From Trichoderma breve (lineage: Eukaryota > Ascomycota > Sordariomycetes > Hypocreales > Hypocreaceae): 64,000 bases of DNA. This document shows, one piece after another, positions 35,417 through 47,071 of this stretch. Location of the stretch: assembly GCF_028502605.1 (NCBI RefSeq), contig NC_079234.1, positions 1,736,001 to 1,800,000 of the forward strand, given 5' to 3'. The notes beneath the pieces are model-generated. The model worked only from the letters and a program-made list of their open reading frames with translations, ran no database searches and had not been told where the DNA came from. Numbering within the stretch: the stretch's first letter is position 1; each line of letters opens with the position of its first letter. The position numbers and the translations under genes were made by a program.

Positions 35417-36864
35417 ATGGCGACGAATTCGACGCTGAGTCCAGAGTACTTGGCTGAGTCCAAGACGGGCTTGGTCACGACCATGTATGCGATTCCCATT
35501 GCGCTCGAGGCGCTCAGCACTGGGTGGCGGCTATGGGCGTCAGCATCTGCACAGTCGGGATTTTGGTTTTCATTTGATGACTATCTCATGCTTTTTGCGA
35601 CGGTATGGATTCATGATGTTGTTTGAATTGTGAAAAGAGCTAATGAGGTCTTTGAAGTTGGTGGCGATGACTGTGTGCGTGCTTGGGATTGTATATGGTA
35701 GGTTGAAAGTGATACTATGGCCTGTTAGAACAAGATGAGGATTGACTTTGCTATGTAGGACCACCGAATGGACTTGGACGCCATATAGAGGCTCTATCAG
35801 AGCACCAAGTACAACAGTTTCTCAAGGTAATACCTCTTGGCTCTTTTATGCTGATATGAAAAGAAAATTGCTACTGACAATCATCCCTCCCGTCTAACAG
35901 GGAGACTACATCTTTAGTCACTTTTACGACATCGCCATCGCCTTCACAAAGCTCTCTATCTTAGCGTTATATTACCGTATCTTCATCACACGCAAATTCA
36001 GACACATCGTCCTCGGCACTGCCTGCTTCGTGATCGTCTGGGTCATTGTCATGGAGGTGACGCTGGGCTTTGGATGTCGGCCCATCAAGGCATGGTGGGG
36101 TGAGGCAAAGGGGAAGTGCATCAACAAGGAAGCCTTTACGTATTTCACCAATGTAACGAACATGGTAATCGACCTGTGGGTGTTTCTGATGCCGATCCCG
36201 GTGATACTGGGGCTTCAGGCGGCCAAGGAGAAGAGGATTATCCTGTGCCTCATGTTTGGAGTTGGACTGGCAGTGTGTGCGATTAGCGCGGCGAGGCTAT
36301 CCTTTGTGTTTGGCGTTGCATCTGCTGATTTTACATGTAAGTCTTGACCCCCATCCCTATTCATTGCCAACCAGCCGTGTAAGGGACAAATGATTGCAAA
36401 GCCTAATCAACGATGTTACAATAGGGAACGAGGCGTCTCTGGGAATCTTATCGGCCTGGGAGCCCTGCTGTGCCATTCTGTGCGCAAACTTCCCCCCAAT
36501 ATACCGGCATCTCGTCATCATCAGCGAATTCCTCCGAGCCGGTGTCCGGAACGTGACGCAGTGGACGGTGACGCAGTCCCGGAGCGCCGCAACGGGCGTC
36601 AGCTCCGATCGGCACGGCGGTTCCAAGGGTAAGGGCGAGGTGCAGCATCACGACTGGGCTAAGCTGAATCACAGCGGTGCCTTTACGGGCGAGACGAACC
36701 GCACCGTTACGGAAGTATCTGCGCAAGGGCCGCCAAGCGATGCGGTTGAGATGGATGGAGTGAAGGTGGGAGGGATCATGGTGGAGAGGGCGTTTACGCA
36801 GGTGAGCGCGCAGGATGTGGAGGCGGCGTCTTCGTCGAGGGATATAGAAGAGGGCAAAGAATGA
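35417..36864 (+). CDS. PTH11-like seven-helix integral membrane protein
   Basis: Predicted 389 residues from exons 35417-35602, 35658-35697, 35759-35826, 35901-36336 and 36425-36864 with agreeing phases. Seven hydrophobic segments can be read: LVTTMYAIPIALEAL, LVAMTVCVLGIVYG, a third in YDIAIAFTKLSILALYY, TACFVIVWVIVMEVTLGF, the MVIDLWVFLMPIPVILGL segment, ILCLMFGVGLAVCAIS and SLGILSAWEPCCAILCANF. The loop Cys pair (FGCRPIKAWW ... KGKCINKEAF) and the WxxxE signature in the last helix match the fungal rhodopsin-like/PTH11-related family. Some PTH11 members sense surface or host cues, but many are uncharacterised. No CFEM domain precedes the helices. The C-tail of about 100 residues is cytosolic and Ser/Thr-rich. 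Ligand unknown. Confidence 0.88.
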
Positions 36865-37688
36865 GATTTTCAGTTTTTAAAAGGTTAACTTTGTTTTTAT
36901 TAGAATAGATATATGTATATATAGGGAGCGGCTATCACCAGCGCTGCGACTACGGTGGCGCTGTATTTGTAGATACAACGGGAACAATTTCATCTACAGG
37001 TTCACGATTTTTGCGTCTGTGTTACAGTAACTGCTTTAATCTGGATCCTTAGTTTAATAAGAAAATATGTTGAGCTATCTGTGCAGCTGTTTAGAAAAGG
37101 CGATCATATATATATGAGTGTGAAGGACTTATACGGGGATGCGCCTCATTGGTGTTGAAGTATGATGCAACCACATATTTATCGTGCCAATGGCCGACTA
37201 AACTATGATAAACACATTAATATCATATCAGTTATGTAATAATTACTTTAAAACAATGTTTAATGATAAGTAAAACTTACTTGAATTTAACCGTCAGCAC
37301 AATACTGTATGTCCATCTTCCCGTGCTTCTCTCACCGTTGAGCGGCACGTGCTTTGGCGTCGAAATCGGCCACGCGAAAAAAATAGACCCCAGAAGCGTG
37401 ACGTCGTTGCTCTAGCAAAAGCTCTAACAAAGGAAAAGCACCATCGCAATTTCGCACCTCCAACACACTCACACAATCACAGCTGCATCCGATCATCTCC
37501 TCCACCAGCCACTCAATTCGTCACGGCCAGAATCTTAAATCGCACATCATCACCTCAATTCTCGTTTCGACCGCTAAAAGAGCTTCTGCGACGCTACAGC
37601 GGCCTCTGTGGCCTCGGTCGGAAGACGCACCGCATCATCGCAGCGTGGCTTCAGCTTCAAAGCTCTGCTAATTCGGCGACACAACAAA
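36865..37688. other. Intergenic region PTH11-like gene / SWD2
   Basis: About 820 bp. The left half is AT-rich with ATATAT-type runs (3' flank); the right half is the pyrimidine-rich SWD2 promoter/leader. No additional gene is supported. Confidence 0.55.
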
Positions 37689-38980
37689 ATGGCTTCCACG
37701 CCCATGGACCTCGATCTTCCCGCCAGCTCAAACGGCTCTCCAGCTCTCAGTATCTCGAGGAATCTGGCCGCCAGCGCGCCCGTGTCAAATCTCAGCGACG
37801 TTGTGTCTAGCTTTCGCCCGACAAAGGTCCGTTTGTTTTGCTACCTGTATCGCCAGACAATCAGTGCTGACGTGAATCGGCGCTCCCTTTTAGCTTCTAC
37901 GTCGCGATGATATCAAAGATGGACGGCCTCAGCCTCGGGTGCTCTCAATTGACTACGATGACGATGGCGAGCTGCTCATGACCTCTGCTAGCGATGAGAC
38001 AATCCAGATCTACAACGTCCGAGAGGGGCGCCATGACAAGAGCCTGCTTAGCAAGAAATACGGCGTCAAGCTGGCAAAGTTTACACATACGAGGTCTAGT
38101 ATAATCTACGCCAGTACCAAACAGAACCGTAATAGCATTCCCTACTACCCTTTTGGCACCGCTTGCATCTAATCGCCCTCTAGACGCCATTCGATACCTC
38201 GCTACTCACGACAACTCCTTCATTCGCTACTTTGAAGGCCACGACGCGGCAGTCACAGCACTTGCCGTACATCCCGGTAGCGACAACTTCATATCCTGCT
38301 CACAAGACAACACTGTCCGGCTTTGGGACACCCAGACGAAACATTGGCAGGGCCAGCTCTTCCTTCGATCGCCGTACCTTGCAGCCTATGATCCTTCCGG
38401 GACAGTCTTTGCTGTTGCGTGTCCCAGCAGCGGCTCTGTTCTATTGTACGACGTTAGAAACTACGACAAGGCGCCGTTTACCACCATCGATATCGTGGAG
38501 CAGTGCCGCGGAGTCGATTCTCAGTGTCTTGTCAAGGGGTGGACCAAGCTCGAGTTTTCCAACGATGGGAAAACTATCCTAGTGGGAACAAAGGGCCGAG
38601 GACACTTTCTTCTCGACGCTTTCCAGGGCAATCTGAAAGCCTATCTTCGACGGCCCGCAGGTGGGACGCGTCGGCTTGCTCCGGGCGAGAACATTGCCGC
38701 AAACGGCGCCGCCCCGGCTCCCACCGACCCCGGAGCATTCGAAAGCAGCGGCGACTGCTGTTTCGCACCGGATGGACGATATGTGCTCAGTGGTGGAGCT
38801 AAGCAGGACGTGCTGGTTTGGGATACACTGAAGCAGCCAGCAGAGAACAAGGTGTTGGACCCAACATGGACGCTGCCTGATAAGAGAGAGGCGGCGGTGC
38901 TGGCTTTCAACCCGCGGTTCAACTTTTTCGCGACAGCAGACCAAGATTTGGTTCTTTGGCTACCAGACCCTCACGCATAG
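37689..38980 (+). CDS. SWD2: WD40 protein Swd2, COMPASS and CPF subunit
   Basis: Predicted 389 residues from exons 37689-37826, 37894-38128 and 38184-38980. Swd2 (WDR82) is shared by the COMPASS histone H3-K4 methyltransferase and the cleavage and polyadenylation factor, linking transcription to chromatin marking. WD40 repeats are visible: VLSIDYDDDGELLMTSASD with IQIYNVREG, then the hallmark KQNHAIRYLATHDN/FIRYFEGHDA, then VTALAVHPGSDNFISCS with VRLWDTQT, and a late FAPDGRYVLSGGAKQDVLVWD. The second junction produces His where an acidic residue is usual. An alternative would be a different donor, but none keeps the frame. The first intron uses a less usual GTCCGT donor. Length is typical. 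Confidence 0.95.
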
Positions 38981-39284
38981 AATGCGAGTGTCGCTGCTTT
39001 AAAGAAACGTGTGTAGAATCGGCGGCCTTTTTGTTTCGATTCTTGGATCGAAGTTCGATATAAGAGGAGAATATGAAAGGGACCATGTAGATACCCGACG
39101 TCGTGTAAACTGGCTCATTCGATAGGATCAGCTGCTTTACGACTGTCTTTTTAACATGTACATATATATAGATGCGCTTCAATCATCAGTGAATGAGTGG
39201 CGTTTAACACTTGCTCTATAACTATTAAGATTATCTCTCTAATTGTTCATTCACTCTTGCATCTTGTGATCATCCTCTAAGAGA
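38981..39284. other. Short convergent intergenic region SWD2 / carboxylesterase 2
   Basis: 304 bp containing both 3' flanks. No further feature is seen. Confidence 0.6.
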
Positions 39285-41155
39285 TCACACTGCCGGGCCA
39301 AATTTGACACCGCCCATTGCCGCCCAAATTTGATCCCAAAACTCGCACTCTGTGAAATCCAACTCGGCTGGTGCAATAGTATCCTGAATGTACACTCCTC
39401 GGTTTGAGTGGGCATCAAAGCGAGGCCATTTCACACTCTTCGTCTCAGGATGCCCTCGTTCGGCCAATGCCGTCCACGCAGCAATCATCGAAGCGCTTAT
39501 ACTACGATCCTGCTTCGATGCACTGCACGTACCATTGCCAAAAGGCTGGTTATCCATGTTTCCAAAGACAAAGGGCAATTCAGCCGTATGCGTACTTCCA
39601 AAGAAAGGGGCGAGATCTGCAGAGGGGAAAGGCTGGCCGTCTTCGTCGAGCCAGGGACAGGAGAGGGTGCGGTTGAAGCGGTAGGCGTAGGCTGGTGCTT
39701 TGGCGGCGCGGAGGGCTTTGTAGGCGGGACAGTTGAAGCCGGAGACGGTGGTGATGTGGGTGATTGCGGCGACGACGGCGAAGGAGGTTGAGCCTGTGGT
39801 GTTGAAGAGGGATAGGGGGTATGCTTTGGAGATGGAGGAGGAGGAGGGGCCCCATTGGGAGAGGAAGTCTGTGTAGTTGGATTCTGTGAGGACGTTGGAT
39901 GAGGAGGAGAAGTAGACGGGGAGGGTGAGGAGGCTGCTGTCTAGTTCGTCTGTTTGGTGATGTTAGTCTTTTTGTTTTTTTATGTGCTTTTTTTTTGTCT
40001 AGGGGGTTGTTGGCTTACTTTGACCGATGATGATGGGTACTTGGGAGCCGACTGATAGAGGTTGATGCTTGATGATTTCACCATCGAGAACGGAGGAGTC
40101 GAGAGATGTGATGTTGGGAAGGTCGATACCTAAGACGGTGGCGAGGAGGCCGCCGTTGGTGGTTGGATCGAGGAGGGCTGGCGTTTGGGAATGAGCCTTG
40201 ATAAGGTCTTTGACAGACTTGGATTGTAAACAGCACAGCTGTACAGGTGGCATTGTCAGTTTGAAGGGCTTCATATTGAGAGAAGGACGTGGACTTACAT
40301 CGTCTGAACGGCAGTTGAGCGTCTTTGCGAAACTTTGTCCCGTATACGTGGCTGTCTTGTAAGGAGCTACGTCTTGACCTCCTCCAGACTCCATCACCGC
40401 AGCAGAGATCAAATGCTTTGCCTCAGGTAATGTTGAGACTACAAAGGTATCGTCCGCGCCGGCACTCTGGCCAAAGAGCATCACTTTGGTCGAATCACCT
40501 CCGAAGGCTTTGATGTTGTGTTTCACCCAGGTGAGAGCTGCAAGATAGTCTTGGATGGCCATGTTGCCCCTGATGCCGGCATCTGGTAGTGCTAGGAAGC
40601 CGAGAGGACCTAATCGGTAGTTGAATTTGACTACGATGGCGTCTATGGCTAGGTTGCAGGAGTCGTAGAGGGGGTACGTGATGGCTCCTCCGTCGTTACC
40701 GCCGCCGTAGGCGAAGGCTTTGACGGGGAGAGATGATTTCGATGTTGCGTGTGGAGGGACGTAGACGTCTAGATATAAACTAGATGTAAAAGATTAGTAT
40801 TTACATGGCATTTTCTGTCAGAGTTTATGATAGCTTACCAGTCTTCTGATAGGGGAGTGTCTGTTACGTCGAATGCGGATCCCCATTGGATACATGCGGG
40901 TGGTGGTTTTGTCGCGTCAAGATGTCCGTTTGGGTATCGACCGTTGAATAGTTCTGGGGGCATAAACCTTCGATGGCCGACGGGTGGATGAGCGTATGGA
41001 ATGCCTTGAAATTGCTTGACTGGAGTGCGTTTGCATGTGTTTCCTAGGATTGTTCCTGAGGAGAGGTGGACGGTGGGAGGCTCTTGGGGGTGAGAAGCTG
41101 CAGAGATGAGGTCTGCGACGAGCAAAAGACTTGCCAGAGTGGTCGAGTGAAGCAT
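39285..41155 (-). CDS. Secreted type-B carboxylesterase with altered oxyanion motif
   Basis: Predicted 560 residues from exons 41155-40839, 40779-40299, 40238-40019 and 39949-39285. An N-terminal signal peptide (MLHSTTLASLLLVADLISAA) indicates secretion. EDCLYLDVY is restored across the first junction. The nucleophile elbow is FGQSAG (Ser211), the acid is Glu341 in GQNELDSS and the base His460 in FGSTHTAE, so the triad is intact. The usual HGGG oxyanion loop reads YGGG, with Tyr130 in place of His, which is atypical for the family. Many potential N-glycosylation sites fit extracellular location. Sequence differs widely from the neighbour at 30.6-32.7 kb, so this is not a recent duplicate. Substrate unknown. 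Confidence 0.9.
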
Positions 41156-42255
41156 TGTGATGATTTATGACTCGACTCGTTCGTATGAATGAATTAGAAT
41201 GATGGTACAAGCAGCTTTCTCGTCCATCTATTGTTGAGATGTTGCGCTCTCTATATAGGAGTTGAGCTATTACTCCTTGACCCCTGAACCACACCAGCCC
41301 ATCTTCGGGCTGCCACTCAACCGCATTAGTTGGCATGAAAACTCCTTCTTTCAGCCAGGTTTACAGCAACTAGACTACGTAAGTAACCCTCAGAATCTCA
41401 GTGAAACGTAATTGAAGGGTCCGTGATCAGCATCAGCCACCGAAGCTGACATTGACCGATCTGGAAGCATTTCACGATGTGAGGTCCTAGCGTTGCCTAA
41501 AAGGGCTACCTATTGCGATATAGGGCTGTGTTTTGAAGGGGCAAAGTCGAGATGGAGACGCTAAGCTCTTTGACGGCCAAATCAGCTGCTTGTTTGAGTA
41601 ACTGGGGGTGGCTCGAGCTCAGATGAACTAGAGGATGATGGAGATTGTAAATAGAGTCATGCATCACGGCTAATTTCCAGGGCGTTGTCGAATGGAAATG
41701 CTGGATGGAGACTTGGTCTGTTGGTTGTCTCTGAGTGCGCTCATTTTGACATGACATTTGGTGACTGGACAATAACGTCTGTAGCGCCTGGTAGGATTCT
41801 CACTTTAGGAAATGCCATTCGAAGACTCCCTATTTTTGCAATTATTGTTTAACAGGGGTCAATAATACAGGGGCTGTAGCGCTGATCTAGTTCAACTGGG
41901 AGCTGGCTAGTTGTGCATGCGTCTTATAATTCAAGGCAGAGTGATTTAACTGAGTTCGTGTGCCGAAACTTGTCGATAGTCGCCCAAAATGTCTGTAATT
42001 AGCTATCAGTTGAACTTTGGCTTCCAATAGCTAGGTTCTACAGTAAGATCACATCGAACCACTTCTTTTGCCGATTATCAATATTCAAGGGGTTGTGACA
42101 TATGTCATCTACCCACTAATATAGTTGATATCGGTTCAAGGCTCAGTCAATGCTAAATTACCGTTGGATTTCCATACCCAACTGGTCGGTAAACGGGAAC
42201 TTGTTTTCAATCTGCACCCGAAGTTTTTAAAAAAGACACAAAAGAAAAGTATCTT
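41156..42255. other. Intergenic region between carboxylesterase 2 and HET gene
   Basis: 1.1 kb marking the start of the accessory island. Base composition becomes more AT-rich. No coding region is supported; the minus-strand frame at 41,506-41,772 looks random. Confidence 0.5.
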
Positions 42256-44228
42256 CTAGCCTAAAGTAATCCTTATGTTTTCAGGATCACTTTTCTCCCA
42301 AGCTTCCGCCAACACACGTCCGCAGCCAGCCCTATATGCCACATCATTATCCCCGCGTTGAACCCAGAGAACGTTGTAGAACTGATACTCCTGATCATCT
42401 TCATACTCTGGTAGCTCTAGGTTCTCCTCATACTGTCCTGTAGCAATAACTTGATAATGATAGCCAATGCCCCACATCTTATGACCAACCCATCGTCCAG
42501 CGCGATCATATACAGCGTGAAACGGCCTTGGATCTGCGTATCTGCTCCTTCGTAGGACCTTCTCCTCGTAACAGCTCCGTAAACATTTGCCCTTTGCACT
42601 TCCCTGCGAGATTGCAATGAGCTCAATGGGCTCTGCTGGCCCACACGTCGCGTCTCCCGTAATACGAATCACGCCTCCAAACCTTCCCTCTGTATCTCGA
42701 AGAGCAACCACCTTTGGACAAATTGGTTAGGGGGCTTTGGACTAGGACCGGGTTCGCGAACGCCAAGAAGAATGCCGCTTCTTTTATGGGAAGTGGCGAG
42801 TATCTCCAAGGTTGCTGCAGGAAGAAAAGACGCACGAGTTACAGAAGCTGAGATGTGATTCGATATGGACAACGTTCGCCGGGCAGATTCTTTTGGCGAG
42901 TCCACATGTTCCCATGTGACGGTGTTTCGCAGTTTCCAGGAGTTCGTAATGCCTAGCTTCTTGTGGCCATGTTGATCGACATTCAGAACTGATTGAAAGC
43001 TCTCAGGGTCAATATAACATTGCCATCCACACCAGGCCCAGGAAGGCAGCGTGGGCCTTCGGGTTGAGGGACCGTTTTCCCGGTCGGCCTTGTTTTCTCG
43101 GTCCCACGTATGAAGATAGGTGCCTTTCAATGGCTGCCAGAGTAGTGCATGGTCTAGATAGAGTCTGGGTAACCCGAATAAAAAGCCTTCTGGAAATGCA
43201 GGAGCCAGATAGTTCAAGACTCCTAGGAACGCAGAGAGACCGTCTTCTTTATAAGTCAACTGCCGTCCGTTATAGGGGCAAACCAGGTCAGCATAAATAC
43301 TGAAGTCAGGCCATGTCGGTACTGAGAGCTGCCTCATGGGCGCTACTTCTGATAGAGTCCCTGGTGAAGGTTTGTCATTTTGTTGCGGTCGAAGTTGACT
43401 TGAATCCCACACTGCGCACTCGCACTGCCAGAATATTGAAGTACCCAGAAAGAAGACTACCCGTTTGCTGAGAACGTATTCTTGGTACGTCCAAGCTCTT
43501 TCTGCCCACTCAGACGCACATACTGTCTCGTAGTAAGATCTAATACGATGTGCTCTGGCGACCTCGGCCGCCTTAGTGGGATTTTTCAAGTCCGACTCTG
43601 AGCACATAATATTCGATACATGCCTTACTTCTGGACTGTGAATAGTCGCCTCGGGAGTATGAAACATCCCATACTCGGCTGCGGCAATGATAGTCATGCA
43701 GGCGCCAGAATAGACATGATCCATTGATGAAAACTCGGATGCTTTCCCTGGATCGTCTTGAACGATGCAGAGTCTATCCACCCATAGATACCTTTTCCCA
43801 ATTGCGCTAGTTAACTCCATAGCATCGATTATAACTTTGGGTAGATTCGATTTATTCTGTTCCAGTGCATTGACCTTCGTCAATAACTCGATGTTATTGC
43901 TGAGCAGCTGTAATTCAGCATCCTTGTTGGTCTGACTTGTCTTGTTCTGCCAAGTATAGCTGAGCGCCAAATATTCGTTCGAAGCAGCCCCTCGTACTAT
44001 ACAGCGATCCCTGACATCAATGAGCCAAGAAATTTTCTGCTGTATGCTAGATGACGAAGATGATATGGTACAGGTACCACTGTGGCGACTGTCGCAGTTT
44101 GATATCCAATCTTTAATTGATTGGATAACAGGTGGGTTGTTATCAGGGGTAAAAAGCGGAACAAACTGTTCACTTTTGTCTAAACCACGCCTTCCCCGAC
44201 GTTGCCCTCGTCTTCGAATTGGTCTCAT
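42256..44228 (-). CDS. Heterokaryon incompatibility (HET) domain protein
   Basis: Predicted 640 residues from exons 44228-42762 and 42711-42256, joined in phase 0 across a 50-bp intron (GTTCGC...CCTAAC...AAAG). The HET domain occupies about residues 84-245 with its three conserved blocks: EYLALSYTW, RYLWVDRLCIVQDD followed by YSGACMTIIAA, and WAERAWTYQE. HET-domain proteins trigger cell death when incompatible strains fuse; the domain is distantly TIR-like. After it comes a long region with PSWAWCGWQCYI, typical of single-HET proteins. A basic N-terminal stretch (RRRGQRRGRRG) precedes the domain. The gene is head-to-head with the phosphorylase-like gene across 444 bp, so the two may be co-regulated. 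Frame is intact; specificity is unknown. Confidence 0.93.
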
Positions 44229-44672
44229 GGCATAGAAACATCAGATTAGCCAAGTTGTGGAATGAATATGATGAGGAAAGAAAAATGGTTTGGAGGGGAA
44301 GGCATATATGCAAAGGAAAAGACAGACGCGTCTTGGTTGGGCATTAAAGTCCATCTTCGCCTTGTTTTTTCCCCTATAGCCATGCACAGACTTGACTTTC
44401 ATTGGGGGAACGGTGGATGAAGGATTGCATGTAATTAGGCAGCAGAAATGTTGGCGGCGATGGACAGTCTGAGCCTAATTCATACCCATCCAATATGAAA
44501 TCAGTTGGACCCCGCATGTCATTGATTTCTAAAGAATCAGGCTGTCGGTGGAGTTCTGCACGATAATGGATGTTACCTCATGAATTAGTCTGGTCCTGAA
44601 CACCCCTCGAAAACTTCCCGATCACAGGACACTCTATCATTCTCAATGGCATCATAGTAGCTAGACACGAAT
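44229..44672. promoter_or_regulatory. Shared divergent promoter of HET gene and phosphorylase-like gene
   Basis: 444 bp between two start codons pointing away from each other. No additional reading frame lies in it. A bidirectional promoter is inferred from geometry only; no known operator was recognised. Confidence 0.4.
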
Positions 44673-45764
44673 ATGGCACAGGAAACGAGAGACAAAATGT
44701 CCTACGAAAGCTACACTATTGCGGTGATATGCGCCATGAGCTTCGAAATGAGCGCCTTTCGTTACATGCTGGACCGGGAACACCCTCGCTTACAGAGAAA
44801 AGAAGAAGACTCGAACACCTACGTTTTGGGCGAAGTATACGGAAACAACATTGTGCTTGCATGTCTCCCTGGGAATCAAGGGAAAGGATCTGCGGCAACT
44901 GTTGCAACCAATTTGGCGCGAACATTTCCTGCTATAAAGTTAAGATTCCTCGTGGGAATAGGCGGAGGAGTACCGAGTACGAAGCATGACATTCGTCTAG
45001 GCGATGTGGTTGTGAGCATGCCCAGCGGGGAATATGGCGGCGTGGTGCAATATGATCTGGGGAAGAAGACAGACTACGGCTTCGTTCTCAAGGGGTTTCT
45101 GCAGCCTCCTCCGCCATTGTTACGGAGCGCAGTCGAGACAATGCGCTCTGATCATCTTGTTAGCGACAATAAAATCGAGGAATTCATCTCTCAGATGCTA
45201 CAGAAAGGGCCGCGCCTATCCGACTACTATCAGCAACCTTCCACCAAGAGCGACATCTTGTTTACGAAAGGGTATTCTCACGAGTTTAACCAACCCAATT
45301 GTGACCGATGCGACCGTGAGAGAGTTGTTACCAGAAGTGTCCGCCAGTTTCCTGGACCTGAGATACACTATGGACTGATTGCCTCCGGAGACACGGTCAT
45401 GCGGAGTAGCAGTACCACTGCTGTGAGTTATCTAGAGGATGTGCTCTGCTTCGAGATGGAGGCGGCGGGATTGATGACAGAATATTCTTGTCTTGTTATC
45501 CGTGGCATCTCAGATTATGCGGATTCCCACAAGAATGATAAGTGGCAAAAGTACGCGGCTGCGACGGCGGCTGCTTGCACAAAGGAGCTGCTTTCATATC
45601 TACAACCCAATGAGAATGTGTCAGCGGCGGCAACTTCGTCTTTTCCGCTTTTGACAAGAGACGATGGGCCAGTAGTGAATAACACGTCTCATTTTTCTGG
45701 AACAGGTATGCAGCACTCGGGGGCGGGAACTTTGTCAGTTGGAGGCGACGTGAATATTGGCTGA
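44673..45764 (+). CDS. Nucleoside-phosphorylase-like (PNP/UDP) protein with C-terminal amyloid-like motif
   Basis: Intronless, 363 residues. The phosphorylase superfamily-1 domain spans about residues 14-310: YTIAVICAMSFEMSAF, the glycine-rich VGIGGGVPS, DIRLGDVVVS, GGVVQYDLGKK, the FEMEAAG purine-site motif and GISDYADSHKND with the catalytic-type Asp. This domain is common as the N-terminal effector part of fungal NOD-like receptors and may act on nucleosides or nucleotides. Here it is a free-standing protein followed by a linker and a terminal 23-residue motif, residues 341-363 (45,693-45,761), with GMQHSGAG and VGGDVNIG. The same motif stands at the N-terminus of the NACHT receptor 4.5 kb away, which suggests a receptor-effector pair. 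Start could also be the ATG at 44,697. Frame and family are firm; signalling role is inference. Confidence 0.9.
   Translation: MAQETRDKMSYESYTIAVICAMSFEMSAFRYMLDREHPRLQRKEEDSNTYVLGEVYGNNIVLACLPGNQGKGSAATVATNLARTFPAIKLRFLVGIGGGVPSTKHDIRLGDVVVSMPSGEYGGVVQYDLGKKTDYGFVLKGFLQPPPPLLRSAVETMRSDHLVSDNKIEEFISQMLQKGPRLSDYYQQPSTKSDILFTKGYSHEFNQPNCDRCDRERVVTRSVRQFPGPEIHYGLIASGDTVMRSSSTTAVSYLEDVLCFEMEAAGLMTEYSCLVIRGISDYADSHKNDKWQKYAAATAAACTKELLSYLQPNENVSAAATSSFPLLTRDDGPVVNNTSHFSGTGMQHSGAGTLSVGGDVNIG
45693..45761 (+). other. Amyloid-like signalling motif, effector copy
   Basis: C-terminal 23 residues of the phosphorylase-like protein, pattern F-x-G-x-G-x-Q-H-S-G-x-G-x-L-x-V-G-G-x-V-N-I-G, preceded by an Asn/Thr/Ser linker. 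It matches the receptor copy at 50,430-50,495 at 14 of 22 aligned positions by my reading. Such Gly/Asn/Gln-rich repeats resemble fungal amyloid signalling motifs (HRAM, sigma and PP types); which type, if any, is not settled. Confidence 0.7.
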
Positions 45765-45938
45765 GCATATGTATGTAGCCATCATATAACTATCTCGTCT
45801 CTGTAATCGATTAAACTCCCTTGATAAAACAACTTCCATTACCAATATATGAGCCGTATTTTGATATGCTCACGAGGTATCTAGATACATATACTATAGA
45901 ATCTATCCATTACTTTCCTCTCCTTGGTGAACAAGAAA

Positions 45939-47071
45939 TCACTCCTGAGAGGCAAGTGCAAAATTATGATAAGTTCCAAAATATCCTACCGAGAGCGTCA
46001 CCTTATTTTCGAACCATGACAAGTCCGCGGCCGGCAACCGGCTAGAGCCTTCTGAGAAAAACTTGTTGATTCTTTTCGCTAGCCATTTGGGATTCTCGTC
46101 GGCTATATTGAGATTAGTTTCACGAACACAAACAGGAGCCCCCGGGAATTAGGAGGGTCAAGGTCTATGTAATACGCACCAATCCAGTGTCCTGCTTTGG
46201 GTACAACATCAACCTCCAGATTGTCAGATGCCGGGCCAAAGATCTGCTTAAGAACCGAAGGGATTCCAAAAGAAGCTTCCCCTCCTAAAGCTAGCAAGGG
46301 CATGCTGAGCTTCTGCTTCCCAAAAGCGCCTTTGAAGAAGGCGGCATCCGTAGCCACTGTCTGGGAAGTAAAGGGCCCCAGCATAGCCCGCAAGAAGCCA
46401 GGTTTGGCGATTGAAGATGTGTATTGATTGACAATGTCCTCAGGAATAGACGAAGCGCCTGAATAGCTCCCGTGGTAAAAGTACCACTCCAGAAACAGCT
46501 TTTCTTTGCCCGATATAAGAAACTCGGCAAGATCAGGAACCTGGAAGAATGCCAGCTGAGGGTTTCCGTACAAGTCCCAGTAGGGCGCAGGATTAGCCGC
46601 TGTCTCGTATCCGTAACCTGGATATGCATACTCGCCGACGCCGAGCTTCTTCACGAGCGACGGATACTTGATGGCTAGGGCGGTGGCGGCGCCGACGCCC
46701 TTGTCGTGGGAGAAGACGTAGGCGGAAGTGATGTTGAGAGAATCCAGCACGCCTTTGAGGTCGTCTGCCGATACCGAAGAGCTGTAGTTGCCATCCGGCG
46801 GGATCGAAGAATCTCCGGCACCGCGATTATCTGGGGCGATGACGGTGAAATTCTCGGCGAGCAACGGCCCAACCTCGCGCCAGGTGAGGCTGAATTGAGG
46901 GTTCCCGTGGACAAGCAGCAATGGGGGACCTGACCCAGCATAGCGGAAATGAATGCTCACATCCTGCAGGGCCACGCGGCCGTGGCTCCAGTCGTCCCAG
47001 CTTGTAAGAGCTGCTGCAGCTGTGGCAAAGGCTAGGGAGACGAATGGTCTGCCAAGCACTGTGGACCGCAT
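45939..47071 (-). CDS. Secreted epoxide-hydrolase-like alpha/beta hydrolase
   Basis: Predicted 351 residues from exons 47071-46180 and 46102-45939. The 77-bp intron splits the catalytic-His block and the second exon supplies DENPKWLAKRINKFF and the true end. The signal peptide (MRSTVLGRPFVSLAFATAAA) points to secretion. The oxyanion motif HGNP is at residues 55-58, the nucleophile elbow FSHDKG gives Asp123, and the base is His295 in AGHWI. An Asp nucleophile marks epoxide hydrolases and haloalkane dehalogenases rather than lipases, so ester-bond opening by a covalent Asp intermediate is expected. The start at 47071 is the first ATG and begins the signal peptide. Head-to-head with a Zn2Cys6 regulator. 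It lies between the two motif-bearing genes but carries no such motif itself. Confidence 0.9.

Noticed and set aside
46103..46179. Hydrolase gene ending at 46,103 with an AYYIDLDPPN tail.
   Set aside because: Splicing this segment joins GHWI to ADENPKWLAKRI, the usual C-terminus of such hydrolases, with a stop at 45,939.
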